Below are positions 24,715 to 33,609 of a stretch of 64,000 bases of DNA, one piece after another (the stretch's first letter is position 1; every line of letters starts with the position of its first letter). The translations under genes and the position numbers were made by a program. This DNA comes from Alistipes sp. (GTDB lineage: Bacteria > Bacteroidota > Bacteroidia > Bacteroidales > Rikenellaceae), in NCBI GenBank assembly GCA_017532885.1, contig JAFXIS010000028.1, forward strand, positions 6,832-70,831, given 5' to 3'. The notes beneath the pieces are model-generated. The model was not told where the DNA came from. It worked only from the letters and a program-made list of their open reading frames with translations, and made no database searches.

Positions 24715-25872
24715 TTATTCCAGTAAACGGCGATACAAATCCACCTCGCGCTCATCGCCCATAGCCTTACCCGGGACATCCGAGAGCTTTACACACTTAC
24801 GCTCCTGTTGCTTTTCGTTCATGCGGCAGTGCGATAACTTCATTACGATATTGGCGGGCTTGTGACCTGTGTCGTTTGTGATGTTTGTGCCGATACCGAA
24901 CGAGCAACGAATGCGCCCCTCGCACGCCTTCATAATCTCGGCAGCACGCGGAAAATCGAGTGAGTCACTGAAAATAATGGTCTTGGTCATAGGGTCAATG
25001 CCCAACTCGCGGTAGCGGGCAATTGCCAGGTCGATAAATCGTATCGGGTCGCCTGAATCTTGGCGCACACCGTCGAAAAGCGAGGCGTGCTTCTTCGAGA
25101 AGTTCTTGAAGAAGATATCCGAGCCGTAGGTGTCGGTAAGGGCTATGCCGAGGTAACCATCGTATACTTTAACCCACTCCTCCATAGCGAGATAGTTCGC
25201 TTGGCGAGGGCCTCCGTTTACCGCCGCAATGAACATCGGCAACTCATGGGGATAGGTACCTATGGCCTTCATGCCGAGCTTCATGGCGAGGTAGCAGTTC
25301 GATGTGCCGTTGCAGCAGTAGGCATTTGCCTTGATATACTCCATAACCGCCTGATGCACCTCAAACGAGAAACGGCGGCGTGTTCCGAAGTCCGAGAAGG
25401 GTATGCGCTCGCGATTTGCTAACTCGATTTTCGGCTTTAGACGCACTATAACATCCTCTATATCAACCTTGTTCTCCTCGTTGCGCAGTGCCGACACGGT
25501 CGAAAGCACAGCAATTTCATACAAGGTAACCTTATAGAGGAAATCGGTCGCTTCGATGTGCAGGTGTCCCCTTTCGCTTAGCCACACCTTCAACTTCGAC
25601 TTCTCGAAGCGGAAGCTGCGCAACCACTCGAAATAGTTTTGAGGTATGAAGCGGCAGTTATTGACCATATAGGCAAACTCCTCATCTGTGAGTGAGAGTT
25701 TCTCAAGGTCGGCAAATGCCGCATTTAGGCGAGCCACAAACTCCTCGTCATAAATGGTGTTCTCGCGGTCGTGGAATACGAAGGTTCCTTGTGCCTGCGG
25801 GAAAGATTTGAAATAAGCGTACGATGTTGTAAACTTATACAAATCGGTGTCAATGATTGATTGGACTATCAT
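24715..25872 (-). CDS. pncB: Nicotinate phosphoribosyltransferase
   Basis: First enzyme of the Preiss-Handler NAD salvage route, joining nicotinate and PRPP. 385 residues from the ATG at 25872, which gives the family-typical start MIVQSIIDTDLYKFT; an upstream in-frame start would overlap cinA. Motifs include FGTRRRFSFEVHQAV and DGVRQDSGDP. It follows cinA by 25 nt, and both act in NAD recycling. Confidence 0.92.
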   Translation of the reverse strand: MIVQSIIDTDLYKFTTSYAYFKSFPQAQGTFVFHDRENTIYDEEFVARLNAAFADLEKLSLTDEEFAYMVNNCRFIPQNYFEWLRSFRFEKSKLKVWLSERGHLHIEATDFLYKVTLYEIAVLSTVSALRNEENKVDIEDVIVRLKPKIELANRERIPFSDFGTRRRFSFEVHQAVMEYIKANAYCCNGTSNCYLAMKLGMKAIGTYPHELPMFIAAVNGGPRQANYLAMEEWVKVYDGYLGIALTDTYGSDIFFKNFSKKHASLFDGVRQDSGDPIRFIDLAIARYRELGIDPMTKTIIFSDSLDFPRAAEIMKACEGRIRCSFGIGTNITNDTGHKPANIVMKLSHCRMNEKQQERKCVKLSDVPGKAMGDEREVDLYRRLLE

Positions 25873-25897
25873 AGTTGTAGTTTTTTGGAATAATTCG

Positions 25898-27160
25898 TTA
25901 TTCTGCACTTAAATTCTCTTTGAGAATCTTGTATAACATCTCTATGGCATATGCCGAGGCGCGATTGATAATCTGTCCTCGGTCGGTACCCGAGGGTCGC
26001 ATCGTGCTGAGCGTGCGTGTGGGTGTTGCAACAGCCATCCATACCGTGCCGACGGGTTTTTTATCGGAGCCTCCCGATGGGCCTGCTATACCTGTCGTTG
26101 CTATGGCGTAATCGGCACCCGAGAGGCGTCGTACGCCCTCTGCCATTTGGCGTGCTACGGGCTCACTTACAGCTCCATAGCGTTCGATATCTTCGGGATT
26201 TACCCCCAATACATCGACTTTTATATCATTGGCGTAGGCTACGACTCCGCAGCGGAAATATGCCGAAGCACCCGCCATAGCCGTAAAACGCGAGGCAATT
26301 GTGCCACCTGTGCAACTCTCGGCAGTGGCAAGCGTGAGCCCGTGCTCGGTGAGAAGATGGTGCACCAACTCCTGCACCGAAGCATTTTCGAAGCCGACAA
26401 TATGTTCGGGGATGATTTCATATAGGCGGTCGAAAAGCGCATCTATCTCATCGCGCGTGGCCTGCTCGTTGTCGCAATCATAGGTCGAAAGGCGCAGACG
26501 CACGATATTGGGTGAGGGTAGGTAAGCAAGTTTTATATGCTTGGGCAGAGCCTCCTCCCACTCGGCAATGCGTGCTGCGAGCATCGACTCCGGCAGACCC
26601 GAAGTAATCATCGTGCGATGAATATTGGCATGCAACGAGAAATGCTCTTTCAGGCGAGGCATAACCTCGTCCTCCATCAAGTGCTCCATCTCGAACGGAA
26701 CACCCGGCAGGGATATCACCACAGCACCATTTTCTGCCTCAAACCACATTCCGGGGGCTGTGCCGTGGGCGTTGTGAAGCACCGTGCAACACTCGGGAAC
26801 GAGGGCCTGCGATTGATTAAGTTCGTTATACTCTATGCCGCGCGCCGTGAGCATTCGACATACATGCTCTGCTACGCTCTCGTTTTTTACGAGTGTCGAA
26901 TGGAAAAACTCGGCTAAAGTATGCTTTGTAATGTCGTCTTTCGTGGGGCCTAAGCCTCCTGTTATAATTATAACCTGCGAAGTAGCGAGTGTGCGCTCTA
27001 ATGTTGAAATTATCTGCTCTCTATCGTCGCCAATAGATAACTTCTCCTCAACGGTCAGACCGGCACTGTTCAAATGACGCGCGATGCTTACCGAATTGGT
27101 ATCGACAATCTGTCCGATGAGAATCTCATCGCCAATAGTTATTATCGAGGCTTTAATCAT
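25898..27160 (-). CDS. cinA: CinA-like protein with nicotinamide-nucleotide amidase domain
   Basis: Two domains in 420 residues. The N-terminal MoCF/COG1058 domain (about 1-170; TIGDEILIGQIVDTNS, TGGLGPTKDD) is known in related proteins as an ADP-ribose pyrophosphatase. The C-terminal domain (about 258-415; TAESCTGGTIASRFT, TGIAGPSGGSDKKPVGTVW) is PncC-type, which deamidates NMN to nicotinate mononucleotide. It precedes pncB and follows the pyrD-like gene by 6 nt, so all three appear to be one transcript. Confidence 0.92.
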   Translation of the reverse strand: MIKASIITIGDEILIGQIVDTNSVSIARHLNSAGLTVEEKLSIGDDREQIISTLERTLATSQVIIITGGLGPTKDDITKHTLAEFFHSTLVKNESVAEHVCRMLTARGIEYNELNQSQALVPECCTVLHNAHGTAPGMWFEAENGAVVISLPGVPFEMEHLMEDEVMPRLKEHFSLHANIHRTMITSGLPESMLAARIAEWEEALPKHIKLAYLPSPNIVRLRLSTYDCDNEQATRDEIDALFDRLYEIIPEHIVGFENASVQELVHHLLTEHGLTLATAESCTGGTIASRFTAMAGASAYFRCGVVAYANDIKVDVLGVNPEDIERYGAVSEPVARQMAEGVRRLSGADYAIATTGIAGPSGGSDKKPVGTVWMAVATPTRTLSTMRPSGTDRGQIINRASAYAIEMLYKILKENLSAE

Positions 27161-27166
27161 CGTATC

Positions 27167-28270
27167 CTAATTTTCTGTTTTCTTTATCTCGCTCGGTGTG
27201 GGTTTTGCATTTGCCGCCACCTCTTGTTGGCGAATTTGCTCATCCAAACCTAAATTCAGCGTGCGTATAGCTTTGCCACCGCTATATATAAATTCGGTAC
27301 AAATCTGAACAAGTGTCGCTCCGGCATCAAGCATTGCCTTGGCATCTTCTGCGGTTGCTATGCCTCCGCAGCCGATAATGGGATAAGTGCCATTTGAACG
27401 CTCATGTATGCGCTTAATAACTTCCAACGCGCGGCTCTTTAGCGGCTTTCCGCTTATTGTGCCGGGTATGCGGCCCATGCGGTGTATCTTGTCGGCAGAA
27501 TTTTCTAACCCGTAACGCCCTGTGGTACCTGCTACGGCGACTATACCATCCAAAGGTGTGTCGAGCATGATGTCGGTCATCATATCAATCTGCTCGTCGC
27601 TCATGTCGGGCGAAATCTTTAGCAGGATGGGACGATATTGGTTTTGACCGCGACGGAACTCAAACAGAGGTGTGAGAATATTCATAATCTCCGCTCTGTC
27701 GGTCGGGATATATGGCGTTGCGGTAGTATTCAAACAGATATTTACTGTGAAATAGTCCACATATTGATACAAGGGTCGGAACAATCTCAAATACTCTCTG
27801 GGGGCATCTTCTCGCTCGGTGAGGGCGTTTTTTGCAATGTTGCATCCTACGACAATGCGATTGCGATGTCGCTTTATATTCTCGATAACTTGCTCTACTC
27901 CGGCGCTCTCGATTTGCGAGTTATAGAGCAGCGCATGATCCTTTTTTAGTTGGAACAGATAGGGATGCGGCGAAGAGCCCTGCTCGCGTGGTGTAATGCT
28001 GCCAATCTCGACAAATCCGAATCCTGCAGCCGCCAAAGAGTCTATAATTTCGCCATTGCGGTCTATGCCGGCAGCCAAACCGATAGGGGAACTGAAGCGA
28101 ATGCCGAAAACATCACGCCCCAAATGGGAATTCTTTATGCCATAAAGCGTATGTAGAATATATCGCCCCAAAGGTAGCTTTTGCATCGTGCGCCACCTCC
28201 AAATCTTAAAGTGCAGTTTGCAATCTGCGCTCATCAGATATTTCAAGGGCTTTGTCAGTAACTTTATCAT
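27167..28270 (-). CDS. pyrD: Dihydroorotate dehydrogenase-like flavoprotein with altered active site
   Basis: FMN-dependent TIM barrel of the class 2 PyrD type, 367 residues, with the N-terminal membrane-binding helices and SPIGLAAGIDRNGE. FMN-site motifs IGSITPREQ, NIAKN and GCGGIATAEDA are kept. Two substrate motifs are not. The usual N-R-M-G-F-N orotate loop reads YNSQIESAG. The N-I-S-S-P-N-T-P stretch with the catalytic Ser reads NICLNTTATP (Cys179, Leu180). Either it is a strongly diverged PyrD or it reduces another substrate. The symbol is therefore tentative. Confidence 0.7.
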   Translation of the reverse strand: MIKLLTKPLKYLMSADCKLHFKIWRWRTMQKLPLGRYILHTLYGIKNSHLGRDVFGIRFSSPIGLAAGIDRNGEIIDSLAAAGFGFVEIGSITPREQGSSPHPYLFQLKKDHALLYNSQIESAGVEQVIENIKRHRNRIVVGCNIAKNALTEREDAPREYLRLFRPLYQYVDYFTVNICLNTTATPYIPTDRAEIMNILTPLFEFRRGQNQYRPILLKISPDMSDEQIDMMTDIMLDTPLDGIVAVAGTTGRYGLENSADKIHRMGRIPGTISGKPLKSRALEVIKRIHERSNGTYPIIGCGGIATAEDAKAMLDAGATLVQICTEFIYSGGKAIRTLNLGLDEQIRQQEVAANAKPTPSEIKKTEN

Positions 28271-28299
28271 AGCTTCATCTTTTTACCTCGCAAGGCTTG

Positions 28300-29949
28300 T
28301 TATTTCGAGAGGTCGCAGTCCAATGTGATTCTGCCATTCGAGGGATATATGCGCAAAACGCGACGACCTTCCCCCTTTTCAAACCTGCCGCAAATGGCAT
28401 TTACCTCATAGGCGTTACCATTTAGTTCCGCCTTGATTTTCTTGGTCGATATCTCGGTAAATGGGGCATGCTTCCCATTTGCAACGGTCAGTTCCAATGC
28501 CCATTTTACTCTGCTGTTGGGCATGCTTACCTCCAAACTCTTCTCCTTGCAACTAATTTTGAGATAGCCCTCCTTATGAGAGCATCGTGCAACGAGTTCC
28601 GAGCCTCGCTCCTCGACTTCGGGACGCCCCGGCTTTATTTCGCGCGAAGAGCCGTCGTCGAGAATCTCGACTAATCGCATGCCTGCCCACCAAGATGAGG
28701 TACTCCATAAATAACCATCCACGAATGGGAAGGTCATAAATTCGCATTTGTTTGATGTGCAGGGTGTTGTCAGGTAGTTGGATTCCACGCGCTCGTCAAA
28801 GAGGTGAATATCGCGGAAACGGAATTCGTTATGCGTCCACATCATATTTACGCGATAATAACGACTATTATACCATATACTACCTATGGGATTGTCGTTT
28901 TGGTCCAACATTGCGGTTACCGATGTTGCAGGCGTGAGCGGGAAATTTTTCTTAAACCATGCTCCCGATTCGGCGAGGGTCTCCACCCTTACACGACCCT
29001 CTTTGCGCCATTGGGCTACAAGCGGTATCTGGATATTCCAGCCCTTCTCGATGCGTCGCCATGAGAAGGAGTTCTCTTGACCGACATGCACATAATTAAA
29101 CGCCAATGATGGTTTTGTGAACATCGTGCGGAAATACCACTCCACCCATTTCTGATTGTCACCGGCTCCACTGCATGCAGGCTCTAAGGTAATCACTCCC
29201 TGTGGCGCATTCAGGCTTGTGTCATACTGATATATGGGGTCGCTGCCCAACATACGGAATATGGGCACGGGGATTTGCCCTGCTTTGGTTTGAGCCGGCA
29301 TATAGGCATTTACTCGGCTGGGGTAGTATGCCTGATTCCAATAGCCGCCCCAAAGCGTGTAACCATCGGTGCCGTATTGGTCGCGGCAGTTGCACGAAGC
29401 TATGATTCCATACTTCTCGTACATATATGCGAGTGTATGGGCATCAATAAACCATGAGCCGACAGACTTGGGGTAAGAACCGAAAATCTCCTTGAACTTT
29501 GCCATATAGACATCGACCAGAATCTCGCGCTCCTCGGGGGTGTAACCTGTGGCGAAGCCTACATCGGCATGCCAATCCCACGGATAGCGTCCTCGCCACT
29601 TCAAACCGGCAGCTTCGACATGCGGTTTGGTAATCTCCCACCAACCGCCCACCTCCGAATACTCGGGGAGCGATGTTTTTAACAACTCCTGATAACGAGG
29701 AGTGATGAGGGCGTCGTATTGCAACAGGAATGTTGCCGGCAGAGCCTTGTCGTTAAGGTCCTCAAGTTGTTTTTTAACAGTTTGAAAAAGAATATCTTGG
29801 CTGTAATTCACCTCATCGCGCGGCTCTAACAGACGCACGAAATTTATGATATTGACGATGCGGGGTTGCGATGGAATTTGCGCGTGCGCAATCATCGTTG
29901 AACCAACAAACAGAGTGATGGCAATAAGAAAATATTTGATTCCTTTCAT
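28300..29949 (-). CDS. Secreted protein of unknown function, DUF3863/DUF3864-like
   Basis: 549 residues with a signal peptide (cleavage after AHAQ). The N-terminal half reads as a barrel domain: INFVRLLEPRDEVNYS, ATFLLQYDALITPRY, GGWWEITKPHVEAAG, YPWDWHADVG, GSWFIDAHTLAYM. The pattern recalls polysaccharide deacetylase or GH57-like folds and, from memory, the Bacteroides DUF3863/DUF3864 families. The C-terminal 150 residues look like a beta domain. It is divergent from the gene at 30047 and may also drive pyrD-like, cinA and pncB 29 nt downstream. Enzymatic activity is not established. Confidence 0.6.
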   Translation of the reverse strand: MKGIKYFLIAITLFVGSTMIAHAQIPSQPRIVNIINFVRLLEPRDEVNYSQDILFQTVKKQLEDLNDKALPATFLLQYDALITPRYQELLKTSLPEYSEVGGWWEITKPHVEAAGLKWRGRYPWDWHADVGFATGYTPEEREILVDVYMAKFKEIFGSYPKSVGSWFIDAHTLAYMYEKYGIIASCNCRDQYGTDGYTLWGGYWNQAYYPSRVNAYMPAQTKAGQIPVPIFRMLGSDPIYQYDTSLNAPQGVITLEPACSGAGDNQKWVEWYFRTMFTKPSLAFNYVHVGQENSFSWRRIEKGWNIQIPLVAQWRKEGRVRVETLAESGAWFKKNFPLTPATSVTAMLDQNDNPIGSIWYNSRYYRVNMMWTHNEFRFRDIHLFDERVESNYLTTPCTSNKCEFMTFPFVDGYLWSTSSWWAGMRLVEILDDGSSREIKPGRPEVEERGSELVARCSHKEGYLKISCKEKSLEVSMPNSRVKWALELTVANGKHAPFTEISTKKIKAELNGNAYEVNAICGRFEKGEGRRVLRIYPSNGRITLDCDLSK

Positions 29950-29972
29950 GATGAAAACATCTTTATAGATTG

Positions 29973-29980
29973 CAAATATA
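29973..29980 (-). promoter_or_regulatory. -7 promoter element of the 28300-29949 gene
   Basis: TATATTTG on the minus strand, 23 nt before the start codon. It faces the promoter at 30011 in a 97-bp divergent region. Confidence 0.6.
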
Positions 29981-30010
29981 CGAAAATTTTCCTCTTTTCG
30001 CTTAATTTCT

Positions 30011-30018
30011 TATCTTTG
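30011..30018 (+). promoter_or_regulatory. -7 promoter element of the 30047-32374 gene
   Basis: TATCTTTG, 28 nt before the start codon. Confidence 0.6.
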
Positions 30019-30046
30019 CAAAGCAAAACTTTAATATCCGATTACA

Positions 30047-32374
30047 ATGAAACAACCGTTTTCTTTTTTTCGAGGTCTGTTTTTTGCTGCCATTGTGGTA
30101 GTTTTCTTTTTGTCGGCAGAGGGTGCCGTAGCGCAGAACAAAGTCGTGATGCCTGATGAGAATGGCTCAAAAGAGGCAATCGTGTTCGACTATTTCCCTT
30201 CACGCCAGCACGCTTTTGTGTGGCGAAATTGGAGTGTTGTTGATAAAGAGCGTTTGGCGGAGGTTATGGCAACTTCGGTCGAGAATATCGAGCGCATGGC
30301 GGTGTCGATGGGCTTGAGTAAGAAGCAGAAAATCGAGCCAGAGTGGGCAACTACGAACGGATATATTACGCTTTTGCGTCGAAATTGGCATCTGCTTCCC
30401 TATGAGCAACTTGTGCAGTTGCTTGGTATGGAACGCGAGGAGTTGAAATATCGCTTGATAGAGGATGATTTTCTGTTTGAAAAGTTGGGTAGCATGAAAC
30501 CTAAATGCGAACCATTGGTCTATGTTGAACCCGACGAGGAGTTGCTGCGTCGAGTAGAGCAGTTTGCCAAAGATGTAAAGCCGCTTGTTAAGGAGGCTTA
30601 CGATGTTGAGGAGGAGCGCTTCGGATTTATGCGTGAATTCGAGAAGGTGAAGAGAGTTAAGACGAGTGCCGCACAGCAGGATAATGAGGGCTTTGAACTC
30701 AGAATGATATTCCCATATTTCGGTGACTATGGCGACCCGTTGTTGGACGAGGAGTTAAGCTCTTACCCCGAGGAGTTGTTCCGTCGTCTTTCGGAGGCGG
30801 GTGTGAATGGTGTATGGCTGCACTCTGTATTGCGTATGATGGTTTTGCCTGAGGGTGGATTCCCGGGTGATGCGAAGGCTCCGGAGCGTATCGAGGGCTT
30901 AAAGCGTTTGGTTGCAAGAGCCGAGAAATATGGAGTTAAAATCTATCTCTATCTCAACGAGCCGCGAGCTATGCTTAAGGATTATTTCGTGGGGAATGCG
31001 GAGCGTGAGGCGTTGGCAGGCCCCGAATTTCAGGGTTTGCACTCGTTCTGCACCTCAAACCCCGAGGTGCTGAAGTGGATGTCGGATTCGATGGAAAACC
31101 TCTTTAGCAAAGTTGAGGGTTTGGGAGGAGTCTTTACCATCACCGCTTCGGAAAATTATACTTCGTGTGCTTCGCGACCTTATGCTCATAGTCATTGCCC
31201 TTTGTGCAAGGATAGACCCTATGCCGACATTATTGTCGATGTAAATACCGCAATCGAGCAGGGCGTTCATCGTGGAAATCCCGATGCGAAGGTTATTGTT
31301 TGGGATTGGGGCTGGCCTGACAAGGAGTGCGAGGAGATTATATCTCGCCTGCCGAAGAGTTGCTGGTTTATGGCAGTCAGCGAGTGGGGAAAGCCTATCG
31401 AGCGAGGTGGCGTGAAGTCAGAAATTGGAGAATACTCTCTCTCGGCTGTGGGTCCCGGACCGCGTGCATTGCGAAATTGGGCGTTTGCTCGCAAGGCGGG
31501 TTTGAAAACCGTGGCAAAGGTGCAGGTAAATGCTACTTGGGAGATGTCGGTAGTGCCCTCTGTTCCGGTGTTGGATTTGGTGGCACAGCATGCCGAGAAT
31601 CTGTCGAGCCAAGATGTTAATGGCGTGATGCTCAGCTGGTCGTTGGGCGGTTATCCGTCGGAGAATCTCAAGTTGTTCCAATCGTTCCGCAAGGGCGATA
31701 CGGCTAATGACGCTGTGGAGCGTTTGGCTTATTCGGAGTATGGCGAAAAGGCGGCTGCGAAGGTGCGTGAGGCGTGGAGAGTATGTTCGGAGGGCTTCAA
31801 GAACTTCCCCTTCCAGATGCGCATGCTCTATTCTGGCCCGCAGCATTGGGGACCATCGAATCCTATGTTCACCCGACCTACGGGCTATCCTGCAACATTC
31901 GTTGTAGGTATTCCGTATGATGATGTCTATTATTGGAAGACGATATATCCAATGGATGTATGGTTTGATTTGATGGATAAGAGCGCCGATGGCTTTGGTG
32001 AGGGCGTAAAACTCTTGCAGGAGGCTTTGGAGGTTGTCGATGCCAAATATCGTAAGGCTTTGGAGGTGGAACTTGGTCGTATGCAGGCGGTATATAACCA
32101 CCTGAAGTCGGGCGTTGAGCAGGGTCGATTCTTCGATGCCCGTAATCGCTATTTGAAGGCTGCGAGCGACGAGGAACGCGAGGAGTGCAAGGCAACGATG
32201 CGCAGGGCTTTGGAGATAAACAAAGAGATTATTGCCGAGCATGTGAAAGTTGTGACACGCGACTCCTCAATCGGCTATGAGTCGTCGAGCCAATATTTCT
32301 ATGTGCCTGCCGATTTGGTTGAGGCATATGCGAGTGTATGCTATGCTGAGCGTTGGCTCGAAGAGTTGAAATAG
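30047..32374 (+). CDS. Large secreted TIM-barrel-like protein of unknown function
   Basis: 775 residues with a signal peptide (cleavage after GAVAQ). The region around 50-170 holds two repeats that look helical (LAEVMATSVENIERMAVSMG, LVQLLGMEREEL). The centre (about 215-540) has barrel-like features: GVNGVWLHSVLR, AEKYGVKIYLYLNEPRAM, a Cys-rich segment SHCPLCKDRPYAD, KVIVWDWGWPD, and GVMLSWSLGGYPSEN. The C-terminal 200 residues are helical. This resembles uncharacterised Bacteroidota glycoside hydrolase-like proteins, but I cannot assign a GH family. The divergent neighbour is also secreted. queA begins 8 nt downstream. Confidence 0.6.
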   Translation: MKQPFSFFRGLFFAAIVVVFFLSAEGAVAQNKVVMPDENGSKEAIVFDYFPSRQHAFVWRNWSVVDKERLAEVMATSVENIERMAVSMGLSKKQKIEPEWATTNGYITLLRRNWHLLPYEQLVQLLGMEREELKYRLIEDDFLFEKLGSMKPKCEPLVYVEPDEELLRRVEQFAKDVKPLVKEAYDVEEERFGFMREFEKVKRVKTSAAQQDNEGFELRMIFPYFGDYGDPLLDEELSSYPEELFRRLSEAGVNGVWLHSVLRMMVLPEGGFPGDAKAPERIEGLKRLVARAEKYGVKIYLYLNEPRAMLKDYFVGNAEREALAGPEFQGLHSFCTSNPEVLKWMSDSMENLFSKVEGLGGVFTITASENYTSCASRPYAHSHCPLCKDRPYADIIVDVNTAIEQGVHRGNPDAKVIVWDWGWPDKECEEIISRLPKSCWFMAVSEWGKPIERGGVKSEIGEYSLSAVGPGPRALRNWAFARKAGLKTVAKVQVNATWEMSVVPSVPVLDLVAQHAENLSSQDVNGVMLSWSLGGYPSENLKLFQSFRKGDTANDAVERLAYSEYGEKAAAKVREAWRVCSEGFKNFPFQMRMLYSGPQHWGPSNPMFTRPTGYPATFVVGIPYDDVYYWKTIYPMDVWFDLMDKSADGFGEGVKLLQEALEVVDAKYRKALEVELGRMQAVYNHLKSGVEQGRFFDARNRYLKAASDEEREECKATMRRALEINKEIIAEHVKVVTRDSSIGYESSSQYFYVPADLVEAYASVCYAERWLEELK

Positions 32375-32382
32375 ACAAACAT

Positions 32383-33600
32383 ATGGAACGATATATAGAT
32401 ATAAACGATTTTGATTATCCACTGCCAGACGAGCGGATTGCGAAATTTCCGTTAGAGAGGCGCAGCGACTCGAAACTCTTGGTCTATCGCAATGGCGATA
32501 TTCGCGAGAGCCGCTTTGCACACCTTGCGGAGGAGTTGCCAAAAGGCTCGTTGCTGGTATTTAATAATACGAAGGTTATCCGCGCGAGGGTTATTATGCA
32601 TAAGCCTTCGGGTGCGCGTATCGAGGTCTTTTGCTTGGAGCCGCATCAACCGGCCGATTATGAGCGAGCATTTGCCGTAAAGCGAGAGTGCGAGTGGAGT
32701 TGTATTGTGGGTAATCTGAAAAAGTGGAAAGAGGGCTTTGTCGAGATAAATTTCGATTTGAAGGGCGAGGAGTGTCAGTTGCGTGCCGAAATTAAGGAGC
32801 GAGGCGATAGGGAGCATATCGTGCGTTTCGAGTGGGAGGTTGATTTAACCTTCGGGCAATTATTGGAGCATTTGGGCCGCATACCCATCCCGCCATACCT
32901 TAATCGTGAGAGTGAAGATATCGACCTTACGCGTTATCAGACCGTATATTCGAAGTTTGAGGGCTCGGTTGCAGCACCTACGGCAGGTCTGCACTTTACC
33001 GATGAAATTATCGCGCAGATGCGTGATGAGGGGTTTTGCTTCGACGAGGTTACGCTCCATGTTGGCGCCGGAACCTTCCTGCCCGTAAAGAGTGACGATG
33101 CAACGAAGCACCCTATGCACACCGAACATTTCGAGGTTCGGCTCTCGACGCTTGAAAACCTGTTGGCTCATTGTGGCGATGTTACGGCTGTGGGTACTAC
33201 TTCGGTACGCACTTTGGAGTCATTGCCGGTGCTGGGTTGGAGAGTGCGCTGTGGCGGCGAGCCTCGTGCAGATGAGGTGATAGGGCAGTGGGAGAGCTAC
33301 GATATACCGGCCGACTATTCGGGTCGCGAAGTGTTGGAGGATTTGATTGGTTACATGCGTCGTGAGGGCTTGGAGCGATTGAAGGCAGCTACGCAGATTA
33401 TGATTACACCTTTGGGCTTCAAATTCCGCATTGTGAGCCGCATTATTACCAATTTCCATCAGCCAAAATCAACACTTCTGCTGTTAGTGTCGGCATATGT
33501 GGGCGAGGATTGGCGACGGATGTATCGCTTTGCGCTGGATAACGGTTTCCGCTTCCTCTCGTATGGTGACTCGTCACTTTTGGTGGTGGATAATAAATAG
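32383..33600 (+). CDS. queA: tRNA preQ1(34) S-adenosylmethionine ribosyltransferase-isomerase
   Basis: Transfers the ribosyl part of SAM to preQ1 in tRNA on the way to queuosine, 405 residues. Family motifs include DYPLPDERIAKFPLERRSDS, LLVFNNTKVIRAR, VAAPTAGLHFTDE, VGAGTFLPVK and FHQPKSTLLLLVSA. ATG 32383 is chosen, as upstream in-frame residues belong to the preceding gene. A radical SAM gene follows after 9 nt, but it is not QueE. Confidence 0.95.
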   Translation: MERYIDINDFDYPLPDERIAKFPLERRSDSKLLVYRNGDIRESRFAHLAEELPKGSLLVFNNTKVIRARVIMHKPSGARIEVFCLEPHQPADYERAFAVKRECEWSCIVGNLKKWKEGFVEINFDLKGEECQLRAEIKERGDREHIVRFEWEVDLTFGQLLEHLGRIPIPPYLNRESEDIDLTRYQTVYSKFEGSVAAPTAGLHFTDEIIAQMRDEGFCFDEVTLHVGAGTFLPVKSDDATKHPMHTEHFEVRLSTLENLLAHCGDVTAVGTTSVRTLESLPVLGWRVRCGGEPRADEVIGQWESYDIPADYSGREVLEDLIGYMRREGLERLKAATQIMITPLGFKFRIVSRIITNFHQPKSTLLLLVSAYVGEDWRRMYRFALDNGFRFLSYGDSSLLVVDNK

Positions 33601-33609
33601 TATTGGATT

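Noticed and set aside
31418..32242. A 274-codon minus-strand frame opposite the TIM-barrel-like gene
   Set aside because: Its composition is that of a shadow frame, and it has no promoter or family motif.
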